Shown here: in pieces, positions 10,841-24,400 of the stretch
Numbering within the stretch: the stretch's first letter is position 1
Layout: the number at the start of each line of letters is the position of its first letter
Assembly (NCBI GenBank): GCA_020283715.1
Contig: JAIQCW010000156.1
Span: 106,853-170,852, forward strand
Reading direction: 5' to 3'
DNA: 64,000 nt
Source: Cytauxzoon felis
Lineage: Eukaryota > Apicomplexa > Aconoidasida > Piroplasmida > Theileriidae
Notes under the pieces: generated by a model
The model's input: the letters and a program-made list of their open reading frames with translations, nothing else
Told to the model about the DNA's origin: nothing
Databases searched by the model: none
Program-made: the position numbers and the translations under genes

Positions 10841-12577
10841 ATGCTAATAATTACTATAACACTGTATTTATTAATAACTTGTCTGTGCTGTGTTAATATT
10901 TTGTGTTTTAGCCTTCGTTGTATAAAGTCTGTTGTACATCCATTAAAAAACATCGGTTTAAAAATGTCCAATAATCGCCAGTTTCCATTATCAGATGAAC
11001 TACCATTGAAGGAGTTTGATCCTGAGGTATATAATTTGATACAATTGGAAACTTTACGTCAAAAACAATCGATTAATTTGATTGCATCTGAGGTAATTTA
11101 ATAAACATAACAATCGATCCATATCATTCAGAACTATATGAGTAAGGCTTGTATGGAGGTAGCAGGTAGTGTATTAAATAATAAATATACTGAAGGTTAT
11201 CCCGGCAAAAGATATTATGGTGGTTGTCAGTATTATGATGATATCGAAAGATTATGTATCAAGAGAGGTTTAAAAGCGTTTGGTTTAAATGAAGAAGATT
11301 GGGGTTTAAATGTACAACCTCTATCTGGCTCCCCTGCCAATTTATCCGTATATACGGCTTTATTACAGCCACATGATAAAATTTTAGGAATGTCTTTGGT
11401 AGCCGGTGGTCATATAACACATGGTTTCTATAATAAACAAAAAAAAGTATCCGCGTCTTCAATATTTTTTACGTCACTATCATATGGGCTTGATCCAAAA
11501 ACTGGACTTATAGACTACAACCAAGTTGAAGAACTCGCTAACAATTATTACCCAAAAATCATTATCGCTGGTGCCTCTTGCTATTCTAGGTATGTATATA
11601 AGGAAAGTGTTAATTGTCGTTGACAGTATTAGCTAACGTTATTAAATACTATTTTTCATCGAAAAATTTAATAGGTACATAGATTACAAGAGGTTTAGAG
11701 AAATTGCAGATTCTGTTGACGCTATATTAATGGCTGATATGTCACATATTGCTGGTATTATAGCGGCTGGATTACATCCATCTCCATTTGAATATTGTCA
11801 TATTGTAACATCAACTACTCACAAAACACTCAAAGGACCGAGATCTGGCATCGTTTTTTTTAATCGAAAACTTATACCAGATGCGGATGAAAAAATCAAT
11901 GGTGCCGTTTTCCCTGGTTTACAAGGCGGTCCACATAATGGAGCCATTGCATCTTTTGCTGTACAACTTCATCAGGTACGTTTGAATTAATTGTACATCA
12001 AGTTTGACGATTATATCTCATGTGTTGTGCATATATTCTCCACTAATATCATATCCATTACTCTTTAGATATCGAAACCAGAGTGGAAGGTTTATATGAA
12101 TAGCGTTGTGAACAATGCTCGTGCGTTAAGTGATGCGTTAATACGCAGGGGTATGGACGTATCCACAGGTGGTACCGACAACCATACAGTTATTGTTAAT
12201 TTGAAAAATCTCGGTATAACCGGTAGTAAATTCGAGCTTGTAGCCGAACGTGTCAATATATCGATAAGTAAAAGTACGGTAGTTGGTGATAAATCATCAG
12301 TTAACCCTTCCGGTATAAGGTTGGGTACACCATCTGTATCATCACGTGGAGCGCTACCGGAAGATATGGAATTTATAGCTGACCGTTTATGTGACGTCGC
12401 ACAACTTTGCATAAAACTTCAGGGTATTTTTTATATATAATTTTGACAATGTCTATTCAGAAAAATACGGAAAAAAAATTGGTCGATTTTAAGAAGGGAT
12501 TAGATGGTAACCAGGAGGTTGAAAAACTGAAGGAAGTCGTAGTAGAATGGATTAGTAAATTTCCACATGTATCTTGA
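10841..12577 (+). CDS. SHMT: Serine hydroxymethyltransferase with N-terminal leader
   Basis: Five exons, 10841-11092, 11132-11589, 11675-11975, 12069-12422 and 12461-12577, give about 493 residues. The enzyme interconverts serine plus THF with glycine plus 5,10-methylene-THF using PLP. Family blocks are [25 protein letters not shown] and the PLP-lysine region [16 protein letters not shown] hydrophobic leader of about 41 residues precedes a second Met (10964), at which a cytosolic isoform could start. The leader suggests targeting to an organelle. The last junction is odd: keeping frame requires a cut after CAG at 12422 (GG donor). The nearest GT (12424) would shift frame and hit a stop. Confidence 0.9.
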
Positions 12578-12776
12578 TGATTGTTTTAAGCTGATATTAT
12601 TAATTTGCATATTAGTTTGTATTTATGGAATCCCCTGTATGCTCCCCATAACGCCATTTTATTTATGGAATACACTGTTAATCATTGCGCATTAATTGTC
12701 TATATACATATATAATTCTAAATATCTGAGTGGTTGCGTATGATGTCGTATATATAAGTATTATTTTCTGTATTAA

Positions 12777-14375
<1,599 letters not shown>

Positions 14376-14475
14376 TAAACTAAAATAGACATAATGTTGT
14401 CGTTTATAATCTAATTGAATATATTTATTAATTTACATTTACAACATCATTTATAATTTCTACAATCAACACAGA

Positions 14476-17400
14476 TTATTGTTCTTCAAATATTCTTCTT
14501 ATGGCTTCATATATTACATGTCCCTTATCTGTATATTCAACGGTTTTATGCAAATGTTTTTTCCAAGTATTACAGAGATGTTTATAAATTGGCTGTAATA
14601 ATAAAATATGAAATATTTTATCAAAATACCTCAGATTTCAATGATAATAATTGTGCTATCATATACTCCTCCATATCTTCATTCGTTTGTCTAATAATTG
14701 TACAAAATACCTAAAAAATGATATTTAAATAACAAGTTAGAATATATTTTCAGCTCCTTCACTCAAAGTCCATCCTTGTCTCCACCTGAGGTCCAATCCT
14801 ACTCTCTTTTCCACTCGCCGTGGAGGCTTCTCTATTTACTTCACCCTCCGCTTCCCTGAGATCAGCTACTGCTAATCCACTTGAGATTAGAATCTCTGTT
14901 CTTAGGGGTTTCAATAATTATAGATTATGGAGTAATATTAGATTGTGGTGTAAATTAACCCCATATATCCAACATTACAACATTTGATAGCAATACTTAT
15001 AATAAATAACTTTTGTTAAACTTAAATATATATTGCCGGTAAACATGGTAATCATGCACGTGGTTAAAAACGTAAGTCCATTGAACTGTGATACCGCGCC
15101 GTTGAAATTATAATTTTGTTTTCCACCACCAGAAAAACCAATCGCTTCCAACCACTCCTCAACAACATTAAAAATATTACCGACAATACCAGCAACTATT
15201 AAATTGTTCTTTACATAACGCCCAATTAAACCTTCGGGGAAATGTAGGGTTCTAATGAACACATGGATGCATAGGATATAAGGGATAGCAAAAACCCATT
15301 GATAATGCCAATATTGTCTAGCCTTCCAATTTTCTCCACCAAATTCTGGGACACCACCTGGGCCATGCAATGTGTTACCGTCATTCACTGTATCCATGAC
15401 AGCAATGGCATATGTTGGTAATGTGGATACAAATTGAATCCATAAATCTATAGTCTTGCTCTTAAAAGGATCATCGACAAGAGAATACGGGGATATGGAA
15501 GGATAGAAGGCGTATACCGTACCCAAAGAAAATGCCAACATTAGTACAGGTGATAATTGCTGAGGGGTTGTAAATAAATCACCTATACCCGTATCGCGAC
15601 TTAGACCAACAGTCACTGCCGTATATACAATTAATCCAACAGAAATTCCAACCATCTTTGAAGATGCATGAGAAATTATCAAACCAATTATAACAGAAAC
15701 AATCGGTATACCAGCGATGAAGCCAACATAATAGAAAATTATATTGTAATATTGTTCCTGTAATATGCCTTGAAGTCTATTTTTATTATTTTCACCATTA
15801 GGGTGTTCATTCTCATCAAGTTTATCTGTTTCCGTAGCAGTAGGATTAGGTTTTGATGTTAATGCCCAATCAGTTTTATTCTCCAATGGCCATGTATATG
15901 GAGCATTAGGCTTATAGTATTTGTATGTACTCCCTAGTGATACACAAACTAATATCGGTATACCACCGAAATGGTATACATAGACGTAATGGACATCACC
16001 ACTGACACCACTTAAACTAACACTATCACCTCGATTTTTAAATTCTCGATTAGTACTGGTTATCTTCTTATATTTATGATTGCCATTGTTTTCGAATTTA
16101 AGAAAATAATGTGTATAAACTCGTATCGGATGCATTGGATGGTCACGAGTTTCCCATACAGAAACCTTTTCAGCATTAGTAGTACCAGTTTCTGTACCTG
16201 ATTGATATCCATTCGTTTTATCTATATGTATTTCAGCATTATCAATAGTTTCACCACTACCAGTGGCTTCACCACCCTTGGCCATACCAGGTTGATCAAC
16301 CACTAATGTCCCTGGTTTGCATTGCATTCCTTGATCTGCGGTCCATAGGATGGAAGCTGCAAACAATAAAATCATAGTGTACCAATATTGTACAATAACC
16401 AATTTATAATCTTAATCCTCCCAGTGATATATATTATACAATCCCTTATAGACATAATGTAGGATGAATGTAGCAAATCCTGATGAAGGCACACCAGCAC
16501 CATATAAAGATGAATTAAAATTGACACCGAATGTTAGATTGGAATATACACCATTTGCAAAGGTAATTAATAATATACTCCAATAGAACTGATCAAAGTA
16601 ACCAAAATCTCCACCGGATATAAAGGTTATAAATGAAATAACCGATGATAAAAACATTGACCACACACCTAATATAGACAAGGCTCTATTTATAATTTTA
16701 TACTTAAATGTAGCATCATTCATCCATGTTATAACATTTACTAATAGTGATGACATCAAACTAGTTAGTTCCATAGGGTTGTGGATCTTGTAGATAAAAA
16801 GGCTTACCGTAGGCATGGGTAAATGAAATCTCTTTAATACATGTGGAGCACAAGCCATAGCGATACGATGCGGGGTTAACATGATGAATCCAGCAAAGAA
16901 CATAGCAGTCTTAGCTAAAGGACCAAATGGGTCAGCCATTTTATAACAATATCCTTATCTCCATTTTTAGTTTATTCCAAATTATCCCCCTCCCCCGTCA
17001 TTTAAAGAAATAATATAAAGAATATAATTCCAGACTTTTTTGTTATCGCAACCTTCAACGATATTGGAGATAATAAGAATTGGACATCAGTGGATTGCCC
17101 GTAGTTGATCTCAGGGAAGCGAAGGGGGAAGTAAATAGAGAAGCTGACGGTAAGACGAAGTGAGTAGGATTGGACTTCAGGTGGAGATGTCTCTGCAAGA
17201 GAATGCGAGGTTGTAACCTCAGGTGGTGACAATGTGAAGAAAATGATAAATTTTAAAGGAAGTGGGTTTATAAACGCACCGTAGTTAGGAATATGAGTGT
17301 TGATTTATCTTTTAAGTCTTCTCGTTTTAAAAATCTTAGAATTGTAAGTAGTAGAATTTTTTCAATAACCTGTGATTTTCTAAGATCCAATTTCGAAAAA

Positions 17401-20400
17401 CGTACGAGTGTTGTAAAGTAAATACCAAAGATTTCAGCCTTTTCTTCAATTAAATAATTTACATTTTGTAAATTAACCAATACCACACTAACTAATGAAC
17501 GCTTATAACGTTTACCAAGACTCATTGGTAATCTGTAAATATAATAATGAAATAAGTCCCATCTACATATAATCATAAAATTATATCTTCAATATTCGCC
17601 TCCACCTGAGGTCGTCTTGCAGACAGCTTCCTCTATTTACTTCCCCCTCCGCTTCCCTGAGATCAGCTATGGGTAGTCCACTTGAGGTCCAATCACTAAC
17701 TTCGCCACGATCTCTGGGAGTGGCATCACCCTTCAGGGATATATAATTGGAAGAGGCCTCCACGGCGAGTGGAACAGTGGTTGTAACCTCAGGCGGAGAC
17801 GAGCTCTCTACAAGAGGGACAGATGTGGAATGGACCTCATGCGGAAGATATTCAGGACGTATGAGATGAAAAAATGGTATAACTCAACTATAGTAAAATA
17901 TACCTGCATAATGATTTGGTAATTTCTAAATAGTATGGGTTATATATTTTTTCGGCCAATAATGTTTTGATTATTGTACTTATAACTTCTGGTAGCTAAG
18001 AATTGATTTATAAAATATAAATGATATTAAATTAACCTTTTTCGTCTTGATACCTAATTCTGTTATCCTTTCTACAGCATGAATGGGACTTTGTGCAGCT
18101 GCTATAGCAACAAATGTAGACTTTTGACAATTTGAATGAAGGCTATTAAATTGATATAAAATCAAATTTAATAAATCATACCCTAGTTTTATAGCTCTTT
18201 TCAATAATAAGGGAGTAGAATCTATACTTTTATTATTGTTATCATCAGTTAAAATTAATGAATTTTCATTCATTTTTTCTAGAATTATACTTGCAGATAA
18301 TTTTCCAAGCATAAATTCTTCTCTAAATGATAAGAATTTTTCCCAAATTATACATTGTCTATCAATAGTTTCTGAGGATAATACATTCTCAACCATGTTT
18401 CTATATATTAATAAAAGAAGTTAGAGATGAATTAATAATTAAAAATAGTCTACATACTTAAGAAAATCGAAATTCTCAAGAGATTTCTTAGTCTTTGATA
18501 ATTTAAATGATTCAATTTCTTGTTCAATAAATCTTAAACGACCTACAAATGAATGTATTTTATAGGAAAAATCACCTCAAATAAAACTTACTTTTACTTA
18601 AATCGCCATAGACATCTTTATATTGTACAATTAAACCAGTCAAATAATTCAATACTTCAGTAAATGATTCATTACTATAATCCCTTATTAAATAACCTAA
18701 AATTATATTATCAACCAATATTCGTTGTAGTATCACATCAACATCTTCCGCATGAGGTCCACTCCACCGATCGTTCCACCTCCACCTGAAGTTACATCTT
18801 TATCTTCCACTCGCCGTGGTGGCGTTCTCTATTCACTTCCCCTTCCAGCTCCCGTAGATCGCTTCCAGGTTCCACTTGAGGTCAAATCACAACTTCAACC
18901 TGCGCCACGATCTCCGGGAGTGGCTCTACTCTTTAGAGATATATAAATAGAGAAGGCCACCACGGCGAGTGGAAGATAAGGATGTAACCTCAGGTAGAGT
19001 TCTATTAGATATAATTAGGATGGGTATATAGAGACCTATATATGGACAACTCAATTGGTATTTTCATTTACATGATGTCATTAACATACCATTATGTTTG
19101 AGTAATGTGATTAATAATTGTGCGATATGATCATTGAGTCCATTTTTGGAGATTAATTTCATTATATTAAAAATGAAGTCTACTTGAATCATTTTAAAGT
19201 GTAATAATGCTGAAAATGATAATAGACAGTTCCTATATATGAATTGTATATGAAATATTAAATTTCAATTTACCTTATAATTAGTTTAAAGTCATTTTGA
19301 TCTTCGGTATTATTATTAAGACAATCGAGTCCATCCAACATTAAGTTATAAATTTTAAAAGAAAATATATACCCAACCTGTAAAGTAATGGAGGATTAAT
19401 AAGTTTAAGAACAAACATTAATTCCTATAGAATTAGATAAGATTGTAATTAATGCAGTTTGTATTGTTACTAAAGAAACTACAGAATTCAAATCTTTTAT
19501 GCTCATCTCAATTATACTATCAGATAAATCACATAATAAATCATCAACTTTAGATTTAACTTTATTCTCATCAACACCATCCTATAGGATAAATTATTAA
19601 ATTACTAATAAAACAATACAATTTTCAATAAATCTTTATAAAAATTAATCATTTCACGTGAAATTATAGGAAAATTCCCTTCTGATAAACGATTTGCATA
19701 ACCAATTTGAACTCTTTTTAATGACTCATATAATTCTTTTTGTAATACTAAATTACAATTATTGAAGATTAATCAAGTTTACAACATACAAACCTTTATT
19801 TCTTTTCTTCTTTTGTACATTTTCTTCATCATTTGGTAGGGAAAATCGTACCTTCTTTTTCTTATAAACATTTATGTTGTTTTCAGATGATTCTGTATCT
19901 TCATCATCCCCATTGCATGGAGCTTCTCCACCTGAGGTCGTCTTGCAGACAGCTTCTCTATTTAGTTTCCCCTTCGCTTCCCTGAGATCAGCTGCGGGTA
20001 GTCCACTTGAGGTCCAATCACTAACTTCGCCACGATCTCTGGGAGTGGCATCACCCTTCAGGGATATATAATTGGAAGAGCTGACGGCAGGACTAACCTC
20101 AGGTGGAGAACTGTCTGCAGAATATTTATTTGATGAAGAATATCCATTAAAAGAATCGAAGTCATCATCTTTCAAAATAGTACTTTTGTCATCGATATTG
20201 GTAATATTAGATAAAAAGTCTAAAAAATCTTCGTCGAAACCATCATTCAAAAATTCTGATCGCAATTCTTGAAATAAATCGACCTTTCCAGGTTTAACAC
20301 CTTTACCTTTTCTACCCTTCAATAGTTGACGTTCTAAATATTCAATCTCTAGATCATCTACAGATTTATCTGTTTTATATTTATCTACTGTACTTCCTTC

Positions 20401-20667
20401 TGATTCGTTGATATTTTCATCCGATTCAATTTCATTTTCATCCACATTCATAACATCAGATGATGAACTAGATTTGTGCCTCTTAAGCCACTCCAATTTC
20501 TTCCTGTGTTTCTCTGTCTTTGCCCTTTTACGCTCTAATTTCCTCTTCATTTTTCTAGTTTTACCTAATTTACTACCATATCTACCCTCATTTGTGGTAG
20601 AGTCCATTGTATTATAAATTACATTAGCCATACGACGTTTAGGAACTCTGTTGACATTAGCCTCCAT
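14476..20667 (-). CDS. NOM1: NOM1/Sgd1-like nucleolar MIF4G + MA3 protein
   Basis: Twelve exons on the minus strand: 19794-20667, 19620-19747, 19417-19581, 19274-19377, 19090-19232, 18592-18744, 18458-18542, 18037-18400, 17904-17995, 17280-17562, 14630-14710, 14476-14592. They give 862 residues with every phase matching. The order is a basic coiled N-terminus (KLERKRAKTEKHRKKLEWL), an acidic region, MIF4G at about 295-520 (LSEGNFPIISREMINFYKD; LLHFKMIQVDFIFNIMK) and MA3 at about 550-860 (LLAEKIYNPYYLEITKSLC). NOM1/Sgd1 acts in 40S biogenesis with an eIF4A-type helicase. Exon 1 contains an in-frame modular repeat (residues about 188-247), introns 5 and 9 carry repeats, and intron 10 (2.57 kb) encloses a Tpr-like gene. 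The acceptor of exon 6 lies within repeat sequence. Confidence 0.82.
14782..14892 (-). repeat. Modular repeat half-element, left flank of nested Tpr-like gene
   Basis: It begins with CCACCTGAGGTCCAATCC and carries CCACTCGCCGTGGAGGC, TCTATTTACTTCACCCTCCG and CTGAGATCAGCTAC. It ends near CCACTTGAG, lacking the second core. It is the mirror image of the half-element at 17081-17226 on the other side of the nested gene. Confidence 0.85.
14975..16939 (-). pseudogene. Tpr/Tar-like membrane protein gene interrupted by one in-frame stop, nested in NOM1 intron 10
   Basis: The reading frame runs unchanged from the ATG at 16939 to a TAA at 14975-14977, except for a single TAA codon on the minus strand at 16412-16414. 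Paralogues have a residue here: Tyr in the copy at 2-1765, Phe in 45056-46408. The upstream part (175 residues) has the family N-terminus FIMLTPHRIAMACAPHV. The downstream part has a hydrophilic insert with VHYVYVYHFGGIPILVCVS (FAINT-like), an extra hydrophobic stretch, then SPVLMLAFSLGTVYAFYP and more helices. Either it is a recent pseudogene, or the stop is read through, polymorphic or a sequencing error. It keeps the upstream family motif at 16971-16998. Confidence 0.85.
16971..16998 (-). promoter_or_regulatory. Conserved G-rich upstream motif of Tpr-like genes
   Basis: The minus strand reads ACGGGGGAGGGGGATAATTT followed by GGAATAAA, 31 bp before the ATG at 16939. Nearly the same string precedes the Tpr-like genes at 45056 and 55888 at a similar distance. 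It could be a core promoter, an initiator or a conserved 5' UTR. Confidence 0.65.
17081..17226 (+). repeat. Modular repeat half-element, right flank of nested Tpr-like gene
   Basis: It carries CCGTAGTTGATCTCAGGGAA, GGGGGAAGTAAATAGAG, AGCTGACGGTAAGAC, GTAGGATTGGACTTCAGGTGG and a closing TAACCTCAGGTGG. It is inverted relative to 14782-14892, so the nested gene sits between two mirror-image half-elements. Confidence 0.85.
17602..17852 (-). repeat. Modular repeat element, NOM1 intron 9
   Basis: This is a nearly complete copy in the sense orientation of the host gene. Its minus-strand frame is still open ([34 protein letters not shown]) although it lies in an intron. It ends with CCTCAGGCGG and an extra stretch containing GGACCTCATGCGGAAGAT. 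Confidence 0.88.
18742..18996 (-). repeat. Modular repeat element, NOM1 intron 5, reaching the exon 6 acceptor
   Basis: It is sense to the host, with the variant core reading DLRELEG and the CCACTCGCCGTGGTGG module. The minus-strand end GGACCTCATGCGGAAGAT is also found at 17833-17850. Its AAG serves as the only phase-compatible 3' splice site of exon 6, so the element extends to, or past, the exon boundary. Confidence 0.8.
19928..20106 (-). repeat. Modular repeat translated in frame inside NOM1 exon 1
   Basis: The terminal modules CCACCTGAGG and CCTCAGGTGG bound a 179-bp insert with no stop in the NOM1 frame. It encodes [41 protein letters not shown] and CKTTSGG. It lies in a low-complexity acidic region just before a basic tail. 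Confidence 0.92.
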
Positions 20668-21403
20668 ATTCACGAACCAATGATTTTATATAAAATAAGA
20701 TTAATTATTATAACATCTACAGATAGAACACATGTTGATAAATATTAAATAAAACTACATTTAATTTTTAATAACTATAAATATATTTATCGTGTAATTA
20801 TGTGATGTAATTAAGACGTAAATAAATTAAATATTAAAAATAATAGGTTACAACCTTATTAATAATCTAGACAGTTGATATTCAAAAAAATTCCAAATTA
20901 AATCATATGATAACATGAATCAACTATTATAAAATGGAACAATAGTGATACAAAAGGAGACCCATTAGATTTAATAATGTTTCATATATTGAAATAACTA
21001 TTTGTAGTTAATTATAATTTCGATGTGTTTCATATCCCCAATATAGCTTTAATGTCTAATATTACTATCCCCATGGAATCTTTAATTATGTATGTAATAG
21101 GAAGAATGGTAAAAAATCAATATCACATGAATGTATATTAATATATGAAGACAATAAATTTATTGTAATAATACAAATGTGTTTATATTATTATAAATTT
21201 GTACTTGGTGTTTACACATTTAGTGGGAAAGTGGTAAACAATATTAGATTCCTTAATAAATTTTAATACAGCCATTTTATAGAATAAATGTCGTGTTATT
21301 AATCGATTAATTATAACACATTTATATTTTTTTAACGTCTATGACATTATTTATCGACTGAGATGTGGGTAATGTCGTAATTTTTATTACATTGGCTTTA
21401 AAT
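20668..21403. other. Divergent intergenic region
   Basis: These 736 bp lie between the divergent NOM1-like and PREX genes. The sequence is very AT-rich with short simple repeats. I see no gene, element or RNA; both promoters are presumably here. Confidence 0.4.
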
Positions 21404-24400
21404 ATGTTAACATTATTGATTGGACATATTAATTATTTCCCAATCATCATTGATCGGCCATCGTTTAATCGCAGGAGATGTTGTATTCTTACATTAATTA
21501 TATTGTATATCATAATTAGCTGTAGAATAAGATTGCGCAGTCATAGTGTTCAATGTATTGAAATAAAGGGGATTGATCCCTCGAAATTTTGTAACAACAT
21601 ATGGAAGAGTACTAGAAAGTTGGTATTGGATGGTGTAAACATGTATAAACCGATCTATAGGAGAAGATTTCCGAGGTATCGCAGTAATAATGTTGCAATT
21701 ACAAACTCTGTAAAGCTGGGAAGTAGGAACTATATTGATACTAGAACAGCCTTAGGCGATTATGGTTTTATTAGTGGTGTTTTGAGTTCCTCTAACTCAT
21801 CTTTGGTGTATAGTAAAGAATTTACAAAAGATGGGCCAATATGTCCACTAAAATATGAAAATGTTAAGAATAATAGCGTATTTGCTTATTCTTCTCATGA
21901 GAATTTGATGAGTTATCCATATGCTGTATCTGGAGATGTATATAATAGTGGTATAGGTACAATGATACCAACGCAACAACAGGGTGTAGTTGTGGGTGGC
22001 GATTATAATACGTTTGTTTCCCATCACTATCGCATAATGACGGATGATATAGTTGATTATTTGCGTAGGAAGAAGATTGAATACATGGAATCTCCTGTGA
22101 AGTTTACGTTAAAGTTTTGTCCATTTTGTCCGCCGCATCGTTTTAAGTCAGATAATCTATACAAACATGAAATATTTAAGAATTCAGGTAACTCATATTG
22201 TCATAGATGTGGTTATAGAGGTAGTTTATTTGATTTTAAGGCGCATATGGGTGATTTACCCAGTGGTTTGATAGATGAAGTGAGTGGTTTACCATATGGT
22301 ACGAATCCTTTTGCCCCTATGAAAATTAGTGATAATGAGCCACAATTGAGTATAGTTAATATATCTCAATATGAAAACAATCTTTATAATGTTGAGGAAT
22401 ATAGAGTTGTATTGGATTATTTGACAAAGACTCGTGGTATATCTATAGAAACATTAAGAAAGTATAGGGTTGGTGCGGGTGAATTTAAATTTAATTGTTC
22501 TGGTTCTGCTTCTGTTGTTGATAAATGTGTTGTGTTTCCATGGTTAATGGCTAAAGATAGTAGTGTAAGTAATTCAGAATTAATAGTTAATAGAGTAAAA
22601 GTTCGTAGTATAACTGAAAAATCAAGAATGAAACTTATACCACGTGGTGGTCGTTGGGGTATGTTTGGTGAGCATTTATTGCCGGATATATTGAATAGTA
22701 AGGATAAATCTATTGTATTATCAGAGGGTGAATTTGATGCTATGAGTATATATCAATCTACTGGTAAAATAGCATTATCATTACCCAATGGTTCAAATTC
22801 TTTACCTATAGCTTTATTACCTAGGCTAGAGAAATTGGATAATATATATTTATGGATGGATTTTGATTCTGCTGGTCAAGGTGGCGTATCACATTTTTCC
22901 AATAAATTGGGTATGCAACGTACAAAAATTGTCAGAGATATAAGTGAAAAATCTAATGATATTAATGGTGAACCGATTTTAGGTCCTAAAGATGCCAATG
23001 AATGTTTATTAAGTGGCAAAGATATAATGAAATATTTAGATAGTTCATCACCATTAAGTCATTCTCAGATATTAAATTTTAATGATATACGTCAATCTGT
23101 ATTGGATGAATTAGCTAATCCTGGTGCAACATCTGGTATAGAGAGTTTAACATTGCCTGGTTTATCTAAACTATTAAAAGGGCATAGAAGAGGTGAATTA
23201 TCTGTATGGACTGGTAGTACTGGTAGTGGAAAGACAACGTTATTATCGCAATTATCTATTGACTATTGTGTACAAGGTGTAAGTACCCTTTGGGGTTCAT
23301 TTGAGATTAATAATGTGCGTTTAGCAAAAACTATGTTACGTCAATTTAGTGGTAAAAATTTAGAGCACAATATCGAGGATTTTAATTATTATGCCGACAA
23401 ATTTAGTGAATTACCATTAAGATTTATGAAGTTCCATGGTTCAACATCTATAGATCAGGTCATAGATGCTATGGATTATGCTGTTTATGTATATGATGTC
23501 CGTCATATTATAATTGATAATTTGCAATTTATGTTAAGTGGTCAGAATAATAAATCAAGTGATTTATGGGATTTACAAAATAGTGCTATAGAAAAGTTTA
23601 GAAGATTTGCTACCAATAAGAATGTACATGTATCATTAGTAGTACATCCACGTAAAGAGGCTGATGGTACATTATTAGGTTTATCAAGTGTATTTGGTTC
23701 TGTTAAATCTACTCAAGAAGCTGATAATGTTTTAATTTTACAGAATGTTGCAGGTGAAAATCGTTGTATTGATGTTAAAAAAAATAGATTTGCTGGTAGA
23801 TTAGGTAGAGTTACATTTGTATTTGATCCTATAAGTTTAACTGCGGAAGAAATAACAGCATCAGAATTCGTTAATGATACCACATTAGTAGAGAATTCTA
23901 AAAAATCCAATAATATTAGAACCCCAATTACTAATACAAATAATATAAGTAGAGGTTCTAGATTAATGTCATCATATAGAGCAAATAGTGCTGAAACAAT
24001 ATCAGGGAATAGGAATGAGATAAATAAAGGAGGTTCCACCATGAATACAAATAATATGCTCCGTATAAATAATTCAAATATAGCTCCTTATTCCACTAAG
24101 CGTTCAACAGATGATCCGATAATAAATTCTTCAAATTTAAATAGCCCTAAAGATAAATCTATTACACAAACTTCATCGCACACAGCAGATATCGTAGAAG
24201 AGAAGGGGGAATTAAATAGAGATGACACTAAGGCGAGTGGAATATCTGGACAGTCACTTGTAGATAACCATAACACCATAGGTCGTCTTGCAGATGGTTT
24301 TCCATCGCATATTACAACACCTGTTTCAAAGACTTCCACCTTAGGTCCTGCCGTCAGCTCTTCCAATTACGTATCCCTAAAGGGTGAAGCCACTCCCGGA

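Noticed and set aside
14976..16939. The two halves of the interrupted Tpr-like gene as two separate genes
   Set aside because: They are in the same frame with nothing but a stop codon between them, and each matches a complementary part of the intact paralogues. The downstream half has no ATG near its start.
17581..17763. Open frame (60 codons, minus) as an independent small gene
   Set aside because: It is simply the sense frame of an intronic copy of the modular repeat. The same holds for open frames at 6154-6363, 29727-30008, 39410-39610, 47789-48031, 61588-61791 and 61834-62028.
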